From: an uncultured Collinsella sp.
GTDB lineage: Bacteria; Actinomycetota; Coriobacteriia; Coriobacteriales; Coriobacteriaceae
Assembly (NCBI GenBank): GCA_958352845.1
Contig: CATWQC010000004.1
Coordinates: forward strand, 62,001 to 126,000
Reading direction: 5' to 3'
Length of the DNA stretch: 64,000 bases
Position 1 is the first letter of the stretch. Every line of letters starts with the position of its first letter. The notes below the pieces were generated by a model that did not search any database, was not told the DNA's origin, and saw nothing but the letters and a program-made list of their open reading frames with translations. Shown one piece after another: positions 52,735 through 60,885 of the stretch. A program made the position numbers and the translations under genes.

Positions 52735-53175
52735 CGCTGTCCCAAATGCGGCAAGGCACATACCCGCGTCGTTGATTCCCGTATGCAGGAGTCAAATAAC
52801 ACCATTAAGCGCCGTCGCGAATGTTGCTCGTGTAACTACCGCTTTACAACGTTCGAGCGATGCGAAGACCCAATTGAGGTCATTAAGTCGGACGGAACCA
52901 AGCAGCGGTTCGATCGCAATAAGCTGCTCGTCGGCTTGATGCGCGCCACCATCAAGCGTGATATCGACACTAAGAAGCTCAATGAGATTATCGACGATAT
53001 CGAGGTCGAGCTGCGTTCTCGTACGCTGACGGCCGTCACGTCCCATGAGTTGGGTGACATGGTGCTCAAGCGCTTGGCCAAGATCGACAAGGTGGCGTAC
53101 ATCCGCTTTGCCTCGGTCTACCGCGATTTCAAAGACGTCGATGAGTTTCTGCAAGAGCTTGACAAGCTAAGGTGA
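52732..53175 (+). CDS. nrdR: transcriptional repressor NrdR
   Basis: A 147-residue protein: a zinc ribbon ([15 protein letters not shown] ... [12 protein letters not shown]) and an ATP-cone domain ([22 protein letters not shown]). It senses (d)ATP and represses ribonucleotide reductase genes. It follows the LysM gene and precedes dut, so this block handles dNTP supply next to DNA damage control. ATG 52732 follows AAGAGGAGG. Confidence 0.96.
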   Translation: MRCPKCGKAHTRVVDSRMQESNNTIKRRRECCSCNYRFTTFERCEDPIEVIKSDGTKQRFDRNKLLVGLMRATIKRDIDTKKLNEIIDDIEVELRSRTLTAVTSHELGDMVLKRLAKIDKVAYIRFASVYRDFKDVDEFLQELDKLR

Positions 53176-53179
53176 TTCC

Positions 53180-53623
53180 ATGTCCAACATTACCGTCAAC
53201 ATAAAGCGTCTCGACCCCACCGTCGAGCTTCCCAAATACGCCCATCCCACCGATGCCGGTTTGGATCTGCGCTCCAACGAGGACTGCGTCCTGAGGCCCT
53301 TCGAACGTCGTCTGGTCTCTACTGGGCTGGCCATCGCCCTGCCCGACGGTTACGCCGGCTTCGTCCAGCCCCGCAGCGGCTTGGCCATCAAGCAGGGCCT
53401 GTCTATAGTCAATACGCCGGGCCTCATCGACGCCCACTACCGAGGAGAACTCAAGGTTATCCTCATCAACCTGGATCCCTCCAACAACATCAAAATCAAC
53501 AAAGGCGACCGCATAGCCCAACTCGTCATCCAAGAAGTCCCCACGGTCAACCTCATGGAAGTAGAAGAACTAGACAAAACCGACCGAGGCAACGGAGGCT
53601 TCGGCTCCAGCGGCGTCGCCTAG
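53180..53623 (+). CDS. dut: dUTP diphosphatase
   Basis: A 147-residue trimeric dUTPase with all five motifs: [43 protein letters not shown] and the C-terminal [10 protein letters not shown]. It removes dUTP and makes dUMP. It starts 4 nt after nrdR. The last third of the gene shows many A-rich codons compared with its neighbours. It ends the operon before the hairpin cluster. Confidence 0.96.
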   Translation: MSNITVNIKRLDPTVELPKYAHPTDAGLDLRSNEDCVLRPFERRLVSTGLAIALPDGYAGFVQPRSGLAIKQGLSIVNTPGLIDAHYRGELKVILINLDPSNNIKINKGDRIAQLVIQEVPTVNLMEVEELDKTDRGNGGFGSSGVA

Positions 53624-53645
53624 GGCGCTCGTATCCCTCCCGCCC

Positions 53646-53688
53646 GGGGCTTACCTATATCATTCCATGCTCAAACATTCTCGCTTCG
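53646..53688 (+). repeat. truncated hairpin element A1
   Basis: It has the left arm and the first 22 nt of the A core (TGCTCAAACATTCTCGCTTC onward), then diverges. Its right arm is missing, so it is a decayed copy in the same orientation as A2. Confidence 0.7.
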
Positions 53689-53706
53689 CAGGGACGCACG
53701 GATCCC

Positions 53707-53804
53707 GCTTTCGCCTGAGCCCCATACATATCATCCCGTGCTCAAACATTCTCGCTTCGCTGTGAAACTGCGCGCGGGACGATATGTATGGGGCTCAGGC
53801 GAAA
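53707..53804 (+). repeat. long hairpin element A2
   Basis: Two 31-nt arms (53707-53737 and 53774-53804) with a single mismatch flank a 36-nt core. Read on the minus strand the mismatch is a G-U pair. The core differs from that of A3 at only 2 of 36 positions. Confidence 0.88.
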
Positions 53805-53835
53805 GGGCTACATGCTTGACATAAAACAATCTTTC

Positions 53836-53884
53836 TAGTTAGCCGATGCGATAAAGGGATGCCTCCTTTGTCGCATCGGCTAAC
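53836..53884 (+). terminator. 21-bp hairpin between A2 and A3
   Basis: 53836-53856 pairs with 53864-53884 over 21 bp with one U-G pair (on the plus strand) and a 7-nt loop, followed by a T-rich stretch. TTGACA at 53815-53820 lies just upstream. It could be a terminator of nrdR-dut or a small hairpin RNA. No other feature is seen in 53885-53962. Confidence 0.6.
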
Positions 53885-53962
53885 TCTATTTATATTTTCC
53901 TGTTTTACCTTTGCAGGTTCTAATGGAGGGGATACCGAAGTAGCTGCTATTAAGTAAACGTA

Positions 53963-54066
53963 GCCGCTCAGCGGGAGCCGCCCATATATCGTTCCACGCG
54001 CAGTTTCGCAGCGCAGCGAGAATGTTTGAGCATGGAATGATATATGGGCGGCTCCCGCTGAGCGGC
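53963..54066 (-). repeat. long hairpin element A3 (inverted relative to A2)
   Basis: Two 34-nt arms (53963-53996 and 54033-54066), fully paired with one G-U, flank a 36-nt core that is the reverse complement of the A2 core except for 2 bases. It ends 10 nt beyond the stop of the convergent glycosyltransferase gene, so it may also end that transcript. Confidence 0.88.
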
Positions 54067-54076
54067 GGACTTTCGT

Positions 54077-55378
54077 CTACCTGATATGAGCAGGTTTTCC
54101 ACCCCAGTAGAAGCGGCAGAAGGCTCGTTTGCGCTTTTGGGGTTTGCCTACTAGCTCCATGGTTGCGATGGCGATGTCCTCCGCTGCGTGGGGGCGGCGT
54201 AGTACTTCGCCGTTGATGAGTAGCGCTTTGAGCGACTCAGGGTGGTCGTGCAGGTGACGAAGCGTCACGATGAGTTCTCGTGCGGTGGTGACATGCATGC
54301 TGGCGCCCATGCCGGTGAGCATCGTGGTGTTTGCCTTTTCCTGGCCATAGGACTTGCCCAGCAGGATCATCGGCAGATGTGCGCATAGGCACTCGGTGAC
54401 GGTGAGCCCGCCCGACTTGAGGATTGCCAGGTCGCAGCCGTGCATGAGGGCCGCCATGTCATCCACGTAGTCCAGAACTGTGACGTTTTCGAGCTTCATG
54501 GCGACGAAGAGCGTCTTCAGCCGGGTGGCATACTCCACGTCTTTACCGGGCAAAAAGACAAAGTGCATGTCCTCAAAGCTGCGTAAGAAGGGGAGCGTGT
54601 GGTCCATCGCGGCGCGGAAACGCACGTATGGTTGGGGCAAACTGGCGCCGGCCATCACCAATACGACGGTTTTGTCTATGGGGAGATTGAACTTGCTAAG
54701 CTCATCTTCGCGTTTGTAATCTGAATCGAAACCGGCTCGGATGGGGATGCCCGTTATGCGGATCTTTGACTCGGGAACCTTGCGCGGGCGCAGCGTTTCG
54801 GCCATAAACTCGTTGGCCACGCAGAACAGGTCGGTGTCCTTGTGGGGCCAAAAGCCTTCGACTTCATAGTCTGTTGGTACGCAGATGACCGGATAATCGA
54901 TACCCGTAATTACGCGGGCGCCCACGGCAACATTGGCTGCTGTGATGTGCGTTGCGACCACGGCTATAGGCCTGCGGCGACGAATATATTCGTTGAAGGC
55001 GGGGAACATAATTCGCGACCATGCCGTGCCGCCACCCCAGAGAAGATGTCCCGTAAGCGTATATCGCCAGGTCAGGTCGTAAATGGGGCGTGTGGCTCCC
55101 GTAAAAGAAGCTGCGGTCTTATTGCCGTCGAATTTAATACGTCCAAAATCAAGGATATCGAGCACTTCAATTTCAATATCCTCAGGGATTCCCTTGGTGC
55201 CGCGGATAAGGTCAAATGCTTGTGCAATCGCGTTGGCGGCGGCTTTGTGGCCCGATCCAACCGATGCGTGCACAATGGTTACCAGGGGTTTTTGTGTAGG
55301 TGAAACGTTCATTTGCTCCGGTTGGGGAGTGGCTTGCATGGGCAGGGGAGCGCTATTGCTCGTCTGCGTTTGATCCAT
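54077..55378 (-). CDS. processive diacylglycerol glycosyltransferase (MGDG synthase/UgtP-like)
   Basis: A 433-residue GT-B glycosyltransferase: N-terminal MGDG-synthase domain with VHASVGSGHKAAANAIAQAF and a C-terminal GT28 domain (MAGASLPQPY; ILKSGGLTVTECLCAHLPMIL). Relatives add glucose or galactose to diacylglycerol, giving membrane glycolipids and anchors for lipoteichoic acid-like polymers. ATG 55378 follows GAAGGGGAG. A longer in-frame version would run back through trxB and is rejected. It is divergent from trxB. Confidence 0.87.
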   Translation of the reverse strand: MDQTQTSNSAPLPMQATPQPEQMNVSPTQKPLVTIVHASVGSGHKAAANAIAQAFDLIRGTKGIPEDIEIEVLDILDFGRIKFDGNKTAASFTGATRPIYDLTWRYTLTGHLLWGGGTAWSRIMFPAFNEYIRRRRPIAVVATHITAANVAVGARVITGIDYPVICVPTDYEVEGFWPHKDTDLFCVANEFMAETLRPRKVPESKIRITGIPIRAGFDSDYKREDELSKFNLPIDKTVVLVMAGASLPQPYVRFRAAMDHTLPFLRSFEDMHFVFLPGKDVEYATRLKTLFVAMKLENVTVLDYVDDMAALMHGCDLAILKSGGLTVTECLCAHLPMILLGKSYGQEKANTTMLTGMGASMHVTTARELIVTLRHLHDHPESLKALLINGEVLRRPHAAEDIAIATMELVGKPQKRKRAFCRFYWGGKPAHIR

Positions 55379-55414
55379 CGATAACTCCCCTTCAGCTTTG
55401 TTACGCGATTTATC

Positions 55415-55420
55415 ATTGTA
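55415..55420 (-). promoter_or_regulatory. -10-like element of the glycosyltransferase gene
   Basis: TACAAT on the minus strand, 37 nt before the start codon. The -35 is not convincing. Confidence 0.35.
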
Positions 55421-55495
55421 GTGCATGAGTGTCATGTTCACGTAAATTTGGGTATGAGCGCAAAGAACGGCAACGTTTCGACGAGAGGATATTCC

Positions 55496-56434
55496 ATGAC
55501 TACCGATCAGCCGATTGATGTTGCGATTATCGGTGGAGGCCCCGCGGGCTATGCTGCCGCCATTTACGCTGCGCGTGCCAACCTGACGACGACCGTGATT
55601 GAGCAGGGCATGTCGGGTGGACAGATCGCCACGACCAATGAAGTCGAGAACTATCCGGGCATTCCGCTCTTGAGTGGCGCCGAACTCGGCGAGCGTTTTC
55701 AGCAACATGCAGAGGGGCTGGGAGCGCAGGTTACATGGAGCATGGTTACGGGTATCGATTACGATGCCAATGCAGCGCTGTTTACGGTGCATCACGATAT
55801 GGGCGATACGCTTGCCTCGAGCGTTATCGCTTGCATGGGTGCCACGCCGCGATCTGCTGGTTTCGCTGGCGAGGATACGTATCGCGGTCGTGGCGTTTCG
55901 TATTGCGCGACGTGTGACGGCATGTTCTTCCGTGGCAAGCAGGTTTTTGTCATTGGCGGCGGCAATGCTGCCTGTGAGGAAGCCCTGTTCTTGTCAGAAA
56001 TCGCCAGCAGCGTGACCATCGTCTTGCGTCGCGATCAATTCCGTGCACCTGATGGTGTTGTTCAGAAAGTACTCGAAAAGGACAATATTACAGTTAGGTA
56101 CCAAACTAGTATTGTTGAACTTTCTGGTGAAGCGATGCCAACGACGATTGCCTTTAAGGACAATGCATCCGGGGAAATTCATACCGAGTCATTTGAGCCT
56201 GGCTCGTTTGGCATTTTTGTCTTTACCGGGACGCAACCCCATACCGAGCTTGTTGAGCATCTAGTCGATCTGGCGCCTGATGGCGGCATTTTGACTGATG
56301 AATCCATGGCGACCCGCACGCCAGGTCTATTTGCTGCTGGCGATATCCGTTCCAAGCGCTTACGTCAGGTTGTGACCGCCGTTTCTGACGGAGCCATAGC
56401 AGCAACGAGCGCATACGCGTTTCTCCGCGGATAA
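55496..56434 (+). CDS. trxB: thioredoxin reductase
   Basis: A 312-residue flavoprotein with the N-terminal FAD motif GGGPAGYAAAIYAARA, redox-active Cys137 and Cys140 in YCATCDG, the NADPH motif GGGNAACEEALFLS and GLFAAGDIR near the C-terminus. It reduces thioredoxin with NADPH. ATG 55496 follows GAGAGGA. It is a single-gene unit ending in a strong terminator. Confidence 0.94.
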   Translation: MTTDQPIDVAIIGGGPAGYAAAIYAARANLTTTVIEQGMSGGQIATTNEVENYPGIPLLSGAELGERFQQHAEGLGAQVTWSMVTGIDYDANAALFTVHHDMGDTLASSVIACMGATPRSAGFAGEDTYRGRGVSYCATCDGMFFRGKQVFVIGGGNAACEEALFLSEIASSVTIVLRRDQFRAPDGVVQKVLEKDNITVRYQTSIVELSGEAMPTTIAFKDNASGEIHTESFEPGSFGIFVFTGTQPHTELVEHLVDLAPDGGILTDESMATRTPGLFAAGDIRSKRLRQVVTAVSDGAIAATSAYAFLRG

Positions 56435-56475
56435 GTACGATAATATATCTTATGTAAGGTTGCTATCTTTAAAAC

Positions 56476-56522
56476 AAAGTGGTTGGACGGTGCATCAATG
56501 TGCTGTCCAGCCACTTTTACTT
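56476..56522 (+). terminator. terminator of trxB
   Basis: A 13-bp stem (56476-56488 with 56505-56517, one G-U) followed by a T-rich run. Confidence 0.88.
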
Positions 56523-56527
56523 TCCTG

Positions 56528-56552
56528 CTATATAGTATGCAAAACTAGATAA
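56528..56552 (+). promoter_or_regulatory. palindromic operator upstream of the DUF1836 gene
   Basis: CTATATAGT-N7-ACTAGATAA, with inner ATGCAAA. It matches 22 of 25 positions of the site at 58202-58226 and overlaps the region 5' of two possible -10 boxes (TAGAAT 56555, TACAAT 56560). Confidence 0.7.
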
Positions 56553-56589
56553 CCTAGAATACAATATAGCTAATGAACGGAGGATCCTT

Positions 56590-57201
56590 ATGAACCACGC
56601 CAAACGCGTTATCCCGATGTCCGATTCGTCGGTCAGCATTAAGCCTGAGGATATTCAGCCCACTGTGCTGCCCGATGCATTTATTCAGTCCGATATCGTG
56701 CACAAACTCAATACGTTGAGTCTGCCGCGCTATGACCAGTTGCCCAACGTGACGCTCTACCGCGATCAGGTCATTGAGTATGTCGCGCTGTGGATGGAGC
56801 CGCTGTCCATTTGCGTGGAGCATCCTGTCATCACGCCATCGATGATCAATAACTATGTGAAGGTCGGTCTGGTGCCTGCTCCGGTCAAAAAGCAATATGG
56901 CCGCGAGCAGATTGCCCGCCTAATCGCTATCTGCATCTTTAAGCAGGTGCTACCTATTGCTGCGGTACAGGCACTCTTTAACATTCAGCGTTTGAGCTAC
57001 GATGCCCCGACGGCCTTTGATTATGTGGTCGATCAGCTCGAGGCATCGATTCGTGCGGCGTTTTCCGTCGAGCAGACTCCCGTGCCCGATACGGCGCATC
57101 AGGTAACGCGTGAGTCGCTGCTTGTGCGTAGCGCGGTATCGTCCTTCGTTTCGAAGGCTTACTTGATGAGCTATCTCAAGTTCAACGGGTTTAATAGCTA
57201 G
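56590..57201 (+). CDS. DUF1836 family probable transcription regulator
   Basis: A 203-residue protein with the DUF1836 pattern LPRYDQLPNVTLYRDQVIEYV...ITPSMINNYVKVGLVPAPVKKQYGREQIARLIAICIFKQVL. The SMINNYVKxGLVPxPxKKxY part looks like a MerR-type winged helix recognition element. The C-terminal 80 residues may form a ligand or dimer domain. It is flanked by a palindrome that recurs upstream of degV, so I infer it regulates itself and degV. ATG 56590 follows CGGAGGATCCTT. Confidence 0.82.
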   Translation: MNHAKRVIPMSDSSVSIKPEDIQPTVLPDAFIQSDIVHKLNTLSLPRYDQLPNVTLYRDQVIEYVALWMEPLSICVEHPVITPSMINNYVKVGLVPAPVKKQYGREQIARLIAICIFKQVLPIAAVQALFNIQRLSYDAPTAFDYVVDQLEASIRAAFSVEQTPVPDTAHQVTRESLLVRSAVSSFVSKAYLMSYLKFNGFNS

Positions 57202-57213
57202 CCGACGTATAAA

Positions 57214-57260
57214 ACGGGCGGTACAAAGAGCCATCTGTCGCTTTGTACCGCCCGTATTTT
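57214..57260. terminator. bidirectional terminator between DUF1836 and degV genes
   Basis: A perfect 15-bp stem (57214-57228 with 57241-57255) with A-rich and T-rich flanks. It serves both convergent genes. Confidence 0.92.
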
Positions 57261-57274
57261 TGCTTGATTGGACT

Positions 57275-58141
57275 TTATTTGCCCGAAGCCACGCCCATGC
57301 CGTAGCCGATAATGAGCCCATGCATTTCGGCATAGTATGAATCTAGCCCGTTACAGGGCATGATGATGGTTTTGGAGCCGGGCCAATGCTCGACTATGCG
57401 GTCAGTAAGCGCCTGGGCTCCAGCTTCGTTCTCAACGTGATCGATGATGACCTCACCGCCCGTAAAACCCTCGGCTTCCATGGTATCGATGATCTTGTTG
57501 AGCATCTTCTTTTCGCCACGCGTGTGCCCGACGAGTTCGATTTTACCGGCCTCGCTCGCCGTGCCCAAAATGCGGATATTGAGCTTGTTGGCAATGACGC
57601 CGGCTGCCTTAGGGATACGTCCGGCTTTGGCGAGGTTTTCGTAATTGCACAAACTGAAGAGGATTTTGCTGTTCTGTTCAAGACTATCGAAGTATGCGCA
57701 AGCATCCTCGAATGAGACATCCGGGTTGCTTGCAAGATAGCGGTCGAACAGCAGGAAAATGAGGTCCATTTTGCCGCCAGCTGCGCGTGAATTGACTAGA
57801 TGAATCTGTCGGTCCGGTTCCTCGGCAAGAACCATATCGTGAGCCGTGGCTGCCGCGTTGTAGCTGCCCGACACGCCCTCAGAGATCGGCATGCAGATGG
57901 TCTTGTCTGCCAATTTGAAGAGCTCGGCCCACTCCCCTACGCTGGGACAAGCGCTCGAAGAAGCGTTCGTCTCCGCCTGAACAGCGCAGTTGAGCTCATG
58001 AACATCAAGCGAAAGGTCATCGACGAATTCACGCTCCCCCACTCGAATTTTGAGGGGCGCAAATGAAAAGGTGGTATGGGGCGCGGTCGGTTGCCAATCG
58101 CGGAGGTTGCAGCTTGAATCGGAGATAAGTGCCCAGCTCAT
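57275..58141 (-). CDS. degV: DegV family fatty-acid-binding protein
   Basis: A 288-residue protein starting MSWALISDSSCNL, with the DegV features FAPLKIRVGEREFVDD, the SACPSVGEW and PISEGVSGSYNAA ligand region, and LVNSRAAGGKMDL. DegV (FakB-like) proteins hold a fatty acid for phosphorylation by FakA. No fakA gene is in the window. ATG 58141 follows AGAAAGGACC. Its promoter lies beside the palindrome shared with the DUF1836 gene. Confidence 0.9.
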   Translation of the reverse strand: MSWALISDSSCNLRDWQPTAPHTTFSFAPLKIRVGEREFVDDLSLDVHELNCAVQAETNASSSACPSVGEWAELFKLADKTICMPISEGVSGSYNAAATAHDMVLAEEPDRQIHLVNSRAAGGKMDLIFLLFDRYLASNPDVSFEDACAYFDSLEQNSKILFSLCNYENLAKAGRIPKAAGVIANKLNIRILGTASEAGKIELVGHTRGEKKMLNKIIDTMEAEGFTGGEVIIDHVENEAGAQALTDRIVEHWPGSKTIIMPCNGLDSYYAEMHGLIIGYGMGVASGK

Positions 58142-58170
58142 AGAGGGTCCTTTCTAATTGTTCCCTAACA

Positions 58171-58176
58171 ATTATA
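58171..58176 (-). promoter_or_regulatory. -10 element of degV
   Basis: A perfect TATAAT on the minus strand, 30 nt before the start codon. The -35 is weak, which would fit activation from the upstream palindrome. Confidence 0.55.
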
Positions 58177-58201
58177 GCCATCTTGCAGACCGATTGGGTC
58201 G

Positions 58202-58226
58202 CTATCTAGTATTCAAAACTAGATAG
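58202..58226. promoter_or_regulatory. palindromic operator upstream of degV
   Basis: Perfect inverted repeat CTATCTAGT-N7-ACTAGATAG, centred about 50 nt upstream of the predicted degV start point. The inner seven bases (ATTCAAA) also nearly match those of the DUF1836 site. Confidence 0.75.
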
Positions 58227-58249
58227 CGACCTGCACGAAAGGTAAAAGA

Positions 58250-58282
58250 ATGGACCCCATGACTCAAAGCCACGAGGTCCAT
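58250..58282 (-). terminator. terminator-like hairpin of the NlpC/P60 gene
   Basis: ATGGACC/GGTCCAT stem with a long loop, followed on the minus strand by TCTTTTA. Confidence 0.5.
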
Positions 58283-58305
58283 ATCCGATTGCTTTATCTG
58301 AATAC

Positions 58306-59400
58306 TTAGTAGCGCACGAAGATGTAGTTATTGTTCATGCCGGCGGCAACGGAGCTGATGATAACACCCGTGTTGTAGTCGGAAGCATGAATCATCTGAC
58401 CACCACCGATGTAAATGCCGGTGTGGTACGAGTTGACCACAACGTCACCGGGCTGCGGATCGGACACACGCGTCCAGCCCATAAAGGTACCCGTGGTGCC
58501 CAGGCGGCAATAGCGACCAGTGAGGCAATAGCTAACAAAACCAGAGCAGTCGAAGCTGTTCGGGCCAATTCCGCCCCAGGAATAAGCGCAACCAAGCTTA
58601 CTGTATGCACGCGATACAACAGAACCGCCGTCGACGGACTGGCTCGGAGCAGAAGGCGTCGGAGCAGGTGCCGGCGTAGGAGCCGGAGTGTTGCCGCCCT
58701 GGTTGTTGTTATTGCTGGTCTGGCCACCGTTGTTGGTCTTCTCGGTCGTACCGGCAGTCTCGTTGCTCACCGTGGCCTTCTCGGCGGTGCTGGCGTTGAT
58801 GCCGGCCTGCAGCGCGGCGTTGGCCTCGGCCTCTGCGGCAAGCTCGGCTTGCAGCTGCGAATCCAGGGAGTTTACGACGTTCTGGGCTTCAGCCTGCTGG
58901 GCGTTAAGCTCGTCGACCTTCTTTTGCGTGGCGGCGACGTTCTTTTCCTGCTCGGCCTGCTTATCGGTGAGCTGCTGCTTAAGCTCCTTGACCTCTTGAA
59001 TGGTCTGAGCCTGCTTATCGGAAACTTTGCCGTAGTAGAACAGACGGTTGAGCATATCGCTCAGGTCGTCGACGCCCGTCAGAACCTGAAGTAGGCTCAG
59101 GCCACCGGTCTTGTACTCGCCTGCCACGTAGGTGGAAAGCTTGGCCTGGCCATCGGCGATCTCCTGCTGCTTTTGCGTGATCTCGCCGGCAGTCTGATCG
59201 AGCGCCTGCGTCTGCGTGGCGAGCTCATCGTAAATCTGCTGGGTTTGGGTACCGATCTGCTCGAGCTTCGTACGAGCAGCGGCAAGGTCGGATGCGGTAT
59301 CGGCGTAGGCAGGAGCCGCGAGGCCCAAGCCCAAAACACAAGCGAGGGTTGCCGTAGCAGCGCAGCGTGCCATGTTTTTGTGCGTGTTTGCTGTGCGCAT
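58306..59400 (-). CDS. secreted NlpC/P60 peptidoglycan hydrolase with coiled coil
   Basis: A 364-residue protein. A signal peptide (cleavage after APAYA, about residue 33) is followed by a long coiled coil (about 34-195), a Thr/Asn/Pro linker and a C-terminal NlpC/P60 domain with catalytic Cys near 284 (FDCSGFV) and His near 320 (YHTGIYIGG). It cleaves stem peptides in the cell wall, with a RipA- or SagA-like layout. The coiled coil probably keeps it inactive or ties it to a partner. ATG 59400 follows GGAAAGGAAGC. Confidence 0.9.
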   Translation of the reverse strand: MRTANTHKNMARCAATATLACVLGLGLAAPAYADTASDLAAARTKLEQIGTQTQQIYDELATQTQALDQTAGEITQKQQEIADGQAKLSTYVAGEYKTGGLSLLQVLTGVDDLSDMLNRLFYYGKVSDKQAQTIQEVKELKQQLTDKQAEQEKNVAATQKKVDELNAQQAEAQNVVNSLDSQLQAELAAEAEANAALQAGINASTAEKATVSNETAGTTEKTNNGGQTSNNNNQGGNTPAPTPAPAPTPSAPSQSVDGGSVVSRAYSKLGCAYSWGGIGPNSFDCSGFVSYCLTGRYCRLGTTGTFMGWTRVSDPQPGDVVVNSYHTGIYIGGGQMIHASDYNTGVIISSVAAGMNNNYIFVRY

Positions 59401-59432
59401 GTAGCTTCCTTTCCAGTAACTAAGGGTAACGG

Positions 59433-59963
59433 CTAGTCCACCGTCACCAGGCTAAAGAGCTCCACATCGTCATCGGGCGGCGTGAGCTTCTCGCGCGGGT
59501 TGAGAAACGCAAGCTCAAGGATACAACCGTAACCGACAAGCTTTGCGCCCATATCTCGCACCAGTTTACCTGTTGCCTCGACGGTTCCGCCCGTCGCGAC
59601 CAAGTCGTCCAGAATCAACACGGTATCTTTAGAGCTGATAGCGTCGGCGTGGATCTCAATTGAATCGGTGCCGTATTCGAGCTCGTAGCTCTGACTTACG
59701 GTCTCGCGCGGTAGCTTGCCAGGTTTACGTGCGGGAACAAAGCCGGCGCCAAGGGCTACAGCCACCGGTACGCCAACCATAAAGCCGCGAGCCTCGGGAC
59801 CCACGACCTTGGTGATTCCCATGCCGGCAAAGTGCTCGACGAGGGCATCGGTCATGGCTTTGAGCGCCTCGGGATTGCCAAAGAGCGGCGTGATGTCCTT
59901 AAAGATGACTCCGGGCTCGGGATAGTCGGGGATATCGACGATTTGAGATTCGAAGTCGTACAT
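59433..59963 (-). CDS. apt: adenine phosphoribosyltransferase
   Basis: A 176-residue type I phosphoribosyltransferase with the PRPP motif VLILDDLVATGGT, the PEARGFMVG base-binding region and GVIFKDITPL. It salvages adenine to AMP. ATG 59963 follows GAAAGGTCATGCA; an in-frame TTG 15 nt upstream is less likely. It lies 40 nt after ftsR on the same strand. Confidence 0.95.
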   Translation of the reverse strand: MYDFESQIVDIPDYPEPGVIFKDITPLFGNPEALKAMTDALVEHFAGMGITKVVGPEARGFMVGVPVAVALGAGFVPARKPGKLPRETVSQSYELEYGTDSIEIHADAISSKDTVLILDDLVATGGTVEATGKLVRDMGAKLVGYGCILELAFLNPREKLTPPDDDVELFSLVTVD

Positions 59964-60003
59964 TGCATGACCTTTCAATGGGTTGCCGAAATTTCAGCAG
60001 CGG

Positions 60004-60882
60004 TTATATGCCCGCGGTGGCGGTGCCGGATTGCGAAGGGGCGACGACCTTGAGCGGCTTTACGAGAGAATCCTCGTGCGAAGCCGGCGCGGCTGTCTCT
60101 TCGTTTTTGGCCTTGGTGGACTCGGAGCGAGTGATTTCCTCATCGAGTGCATCGATGTCGGCGTCCTCGACCACGGCGTTGAGCGACTCAAAAACGCGGT
60201 TCTTGAGCAGCGCAGTGTGCACACCTTCTGTCAGGTCGTGAAGCTTCTTAAACGCACGCTCGAGTTTGGCGTCGCGCTCGTCATCGGAGGTATCCATTCC
60301 GAGCATGCTCACGAGCACCTGCTCAAACATCGAGGACTCGCGGTTGGCGGAAGACACGTACTGACGCAGGTTGCGCGGCTCGATATGGAAGCGTGACAGC
60401 TCGGAGCAGTAGCGGATGATCGGGAAATCGCGACCATCGACGAGCTCACGATTTTGCGGACTCTTGATGATGCGAATGAGGTCGTTCTCGGCGAGCGAGC
60501 GGATAAACGAAATCTCGACGCCCAGCATATCGGGAATGGTCTCGATGGGATGCAACTTTTGCTTAGTCTCCTTGGGCTCCGTCTTGAGCGGAACATCGGA
60601 CAGCAAGCCCACCTCGTAGGCGAGCGTCGACAGGTCCGTGGCGTTTTCCAAGCGCTGCTTAATTACGTTGAGCGGCATATAGCGAGTCTTCTGCAAGTGC
60701 AGAATGACCTCCAGGCGATCAACGTCCTCCTTGGAGTACTGACGGTATCCCTTAGGCGTACGATGAGGGGTAATGAGCCCCTCATCCTCTAGAAATCTAA
60801 TTTTTGAGTTCGAAAGATCGGGGTATGCGCCTCGAAGTAGGTTGACGACTTGGCCGATACTCAGATAGTTGCGTTCGGCCAT
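60004..60882 (-). CDS. ftsR: MerR-family regulator, FtsR-like
   Basis: A 292-residue protein with an N-terminal MerR helix-turn-helix (YLSIGQVVNLLRGAYPDLSNSKIRFLEDEGLI) and a long C-terminal helical part unlike metal-sensing MerR proteins. Together with the upstream GarA-like gene it reproduces the actinobacterial garA-ftsR pair (Rv1827-Rv1828). FtsR of Corynebacterium activates ftsZ expression; the same role here is inference. The C-terminal 40 residues are low complexity. Its start is 3 nt after garA. Confidence 0.82.
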   Translation of the reverse strand: MAERNYLSIGQVVNLLRGAYPDLSNSKIRFLEDEGLITPHRTPKGYRQYSKEDVDRLEVILHLQKTRYMPLNVIKQRLENATDLSTLAYEVGLLSDVPLKTEPKETKQKLHPIETIPDMLGVEISFIRSLAENDLIRIIKSPQNRELVDGRDFPIIRYCSELSRFHIEPRNLRQYVSSANRESSMFEQVLVSMLGMDTSDDERDAKLERAFKKLHDLTEGVHTALLKNRVFESLNAVVEDADIDALDEEITRSESTKAKNEETAAPASHEDSLVKPLKVVAPSQSGTATAGI

Positions 60883-60885
60883 GCC

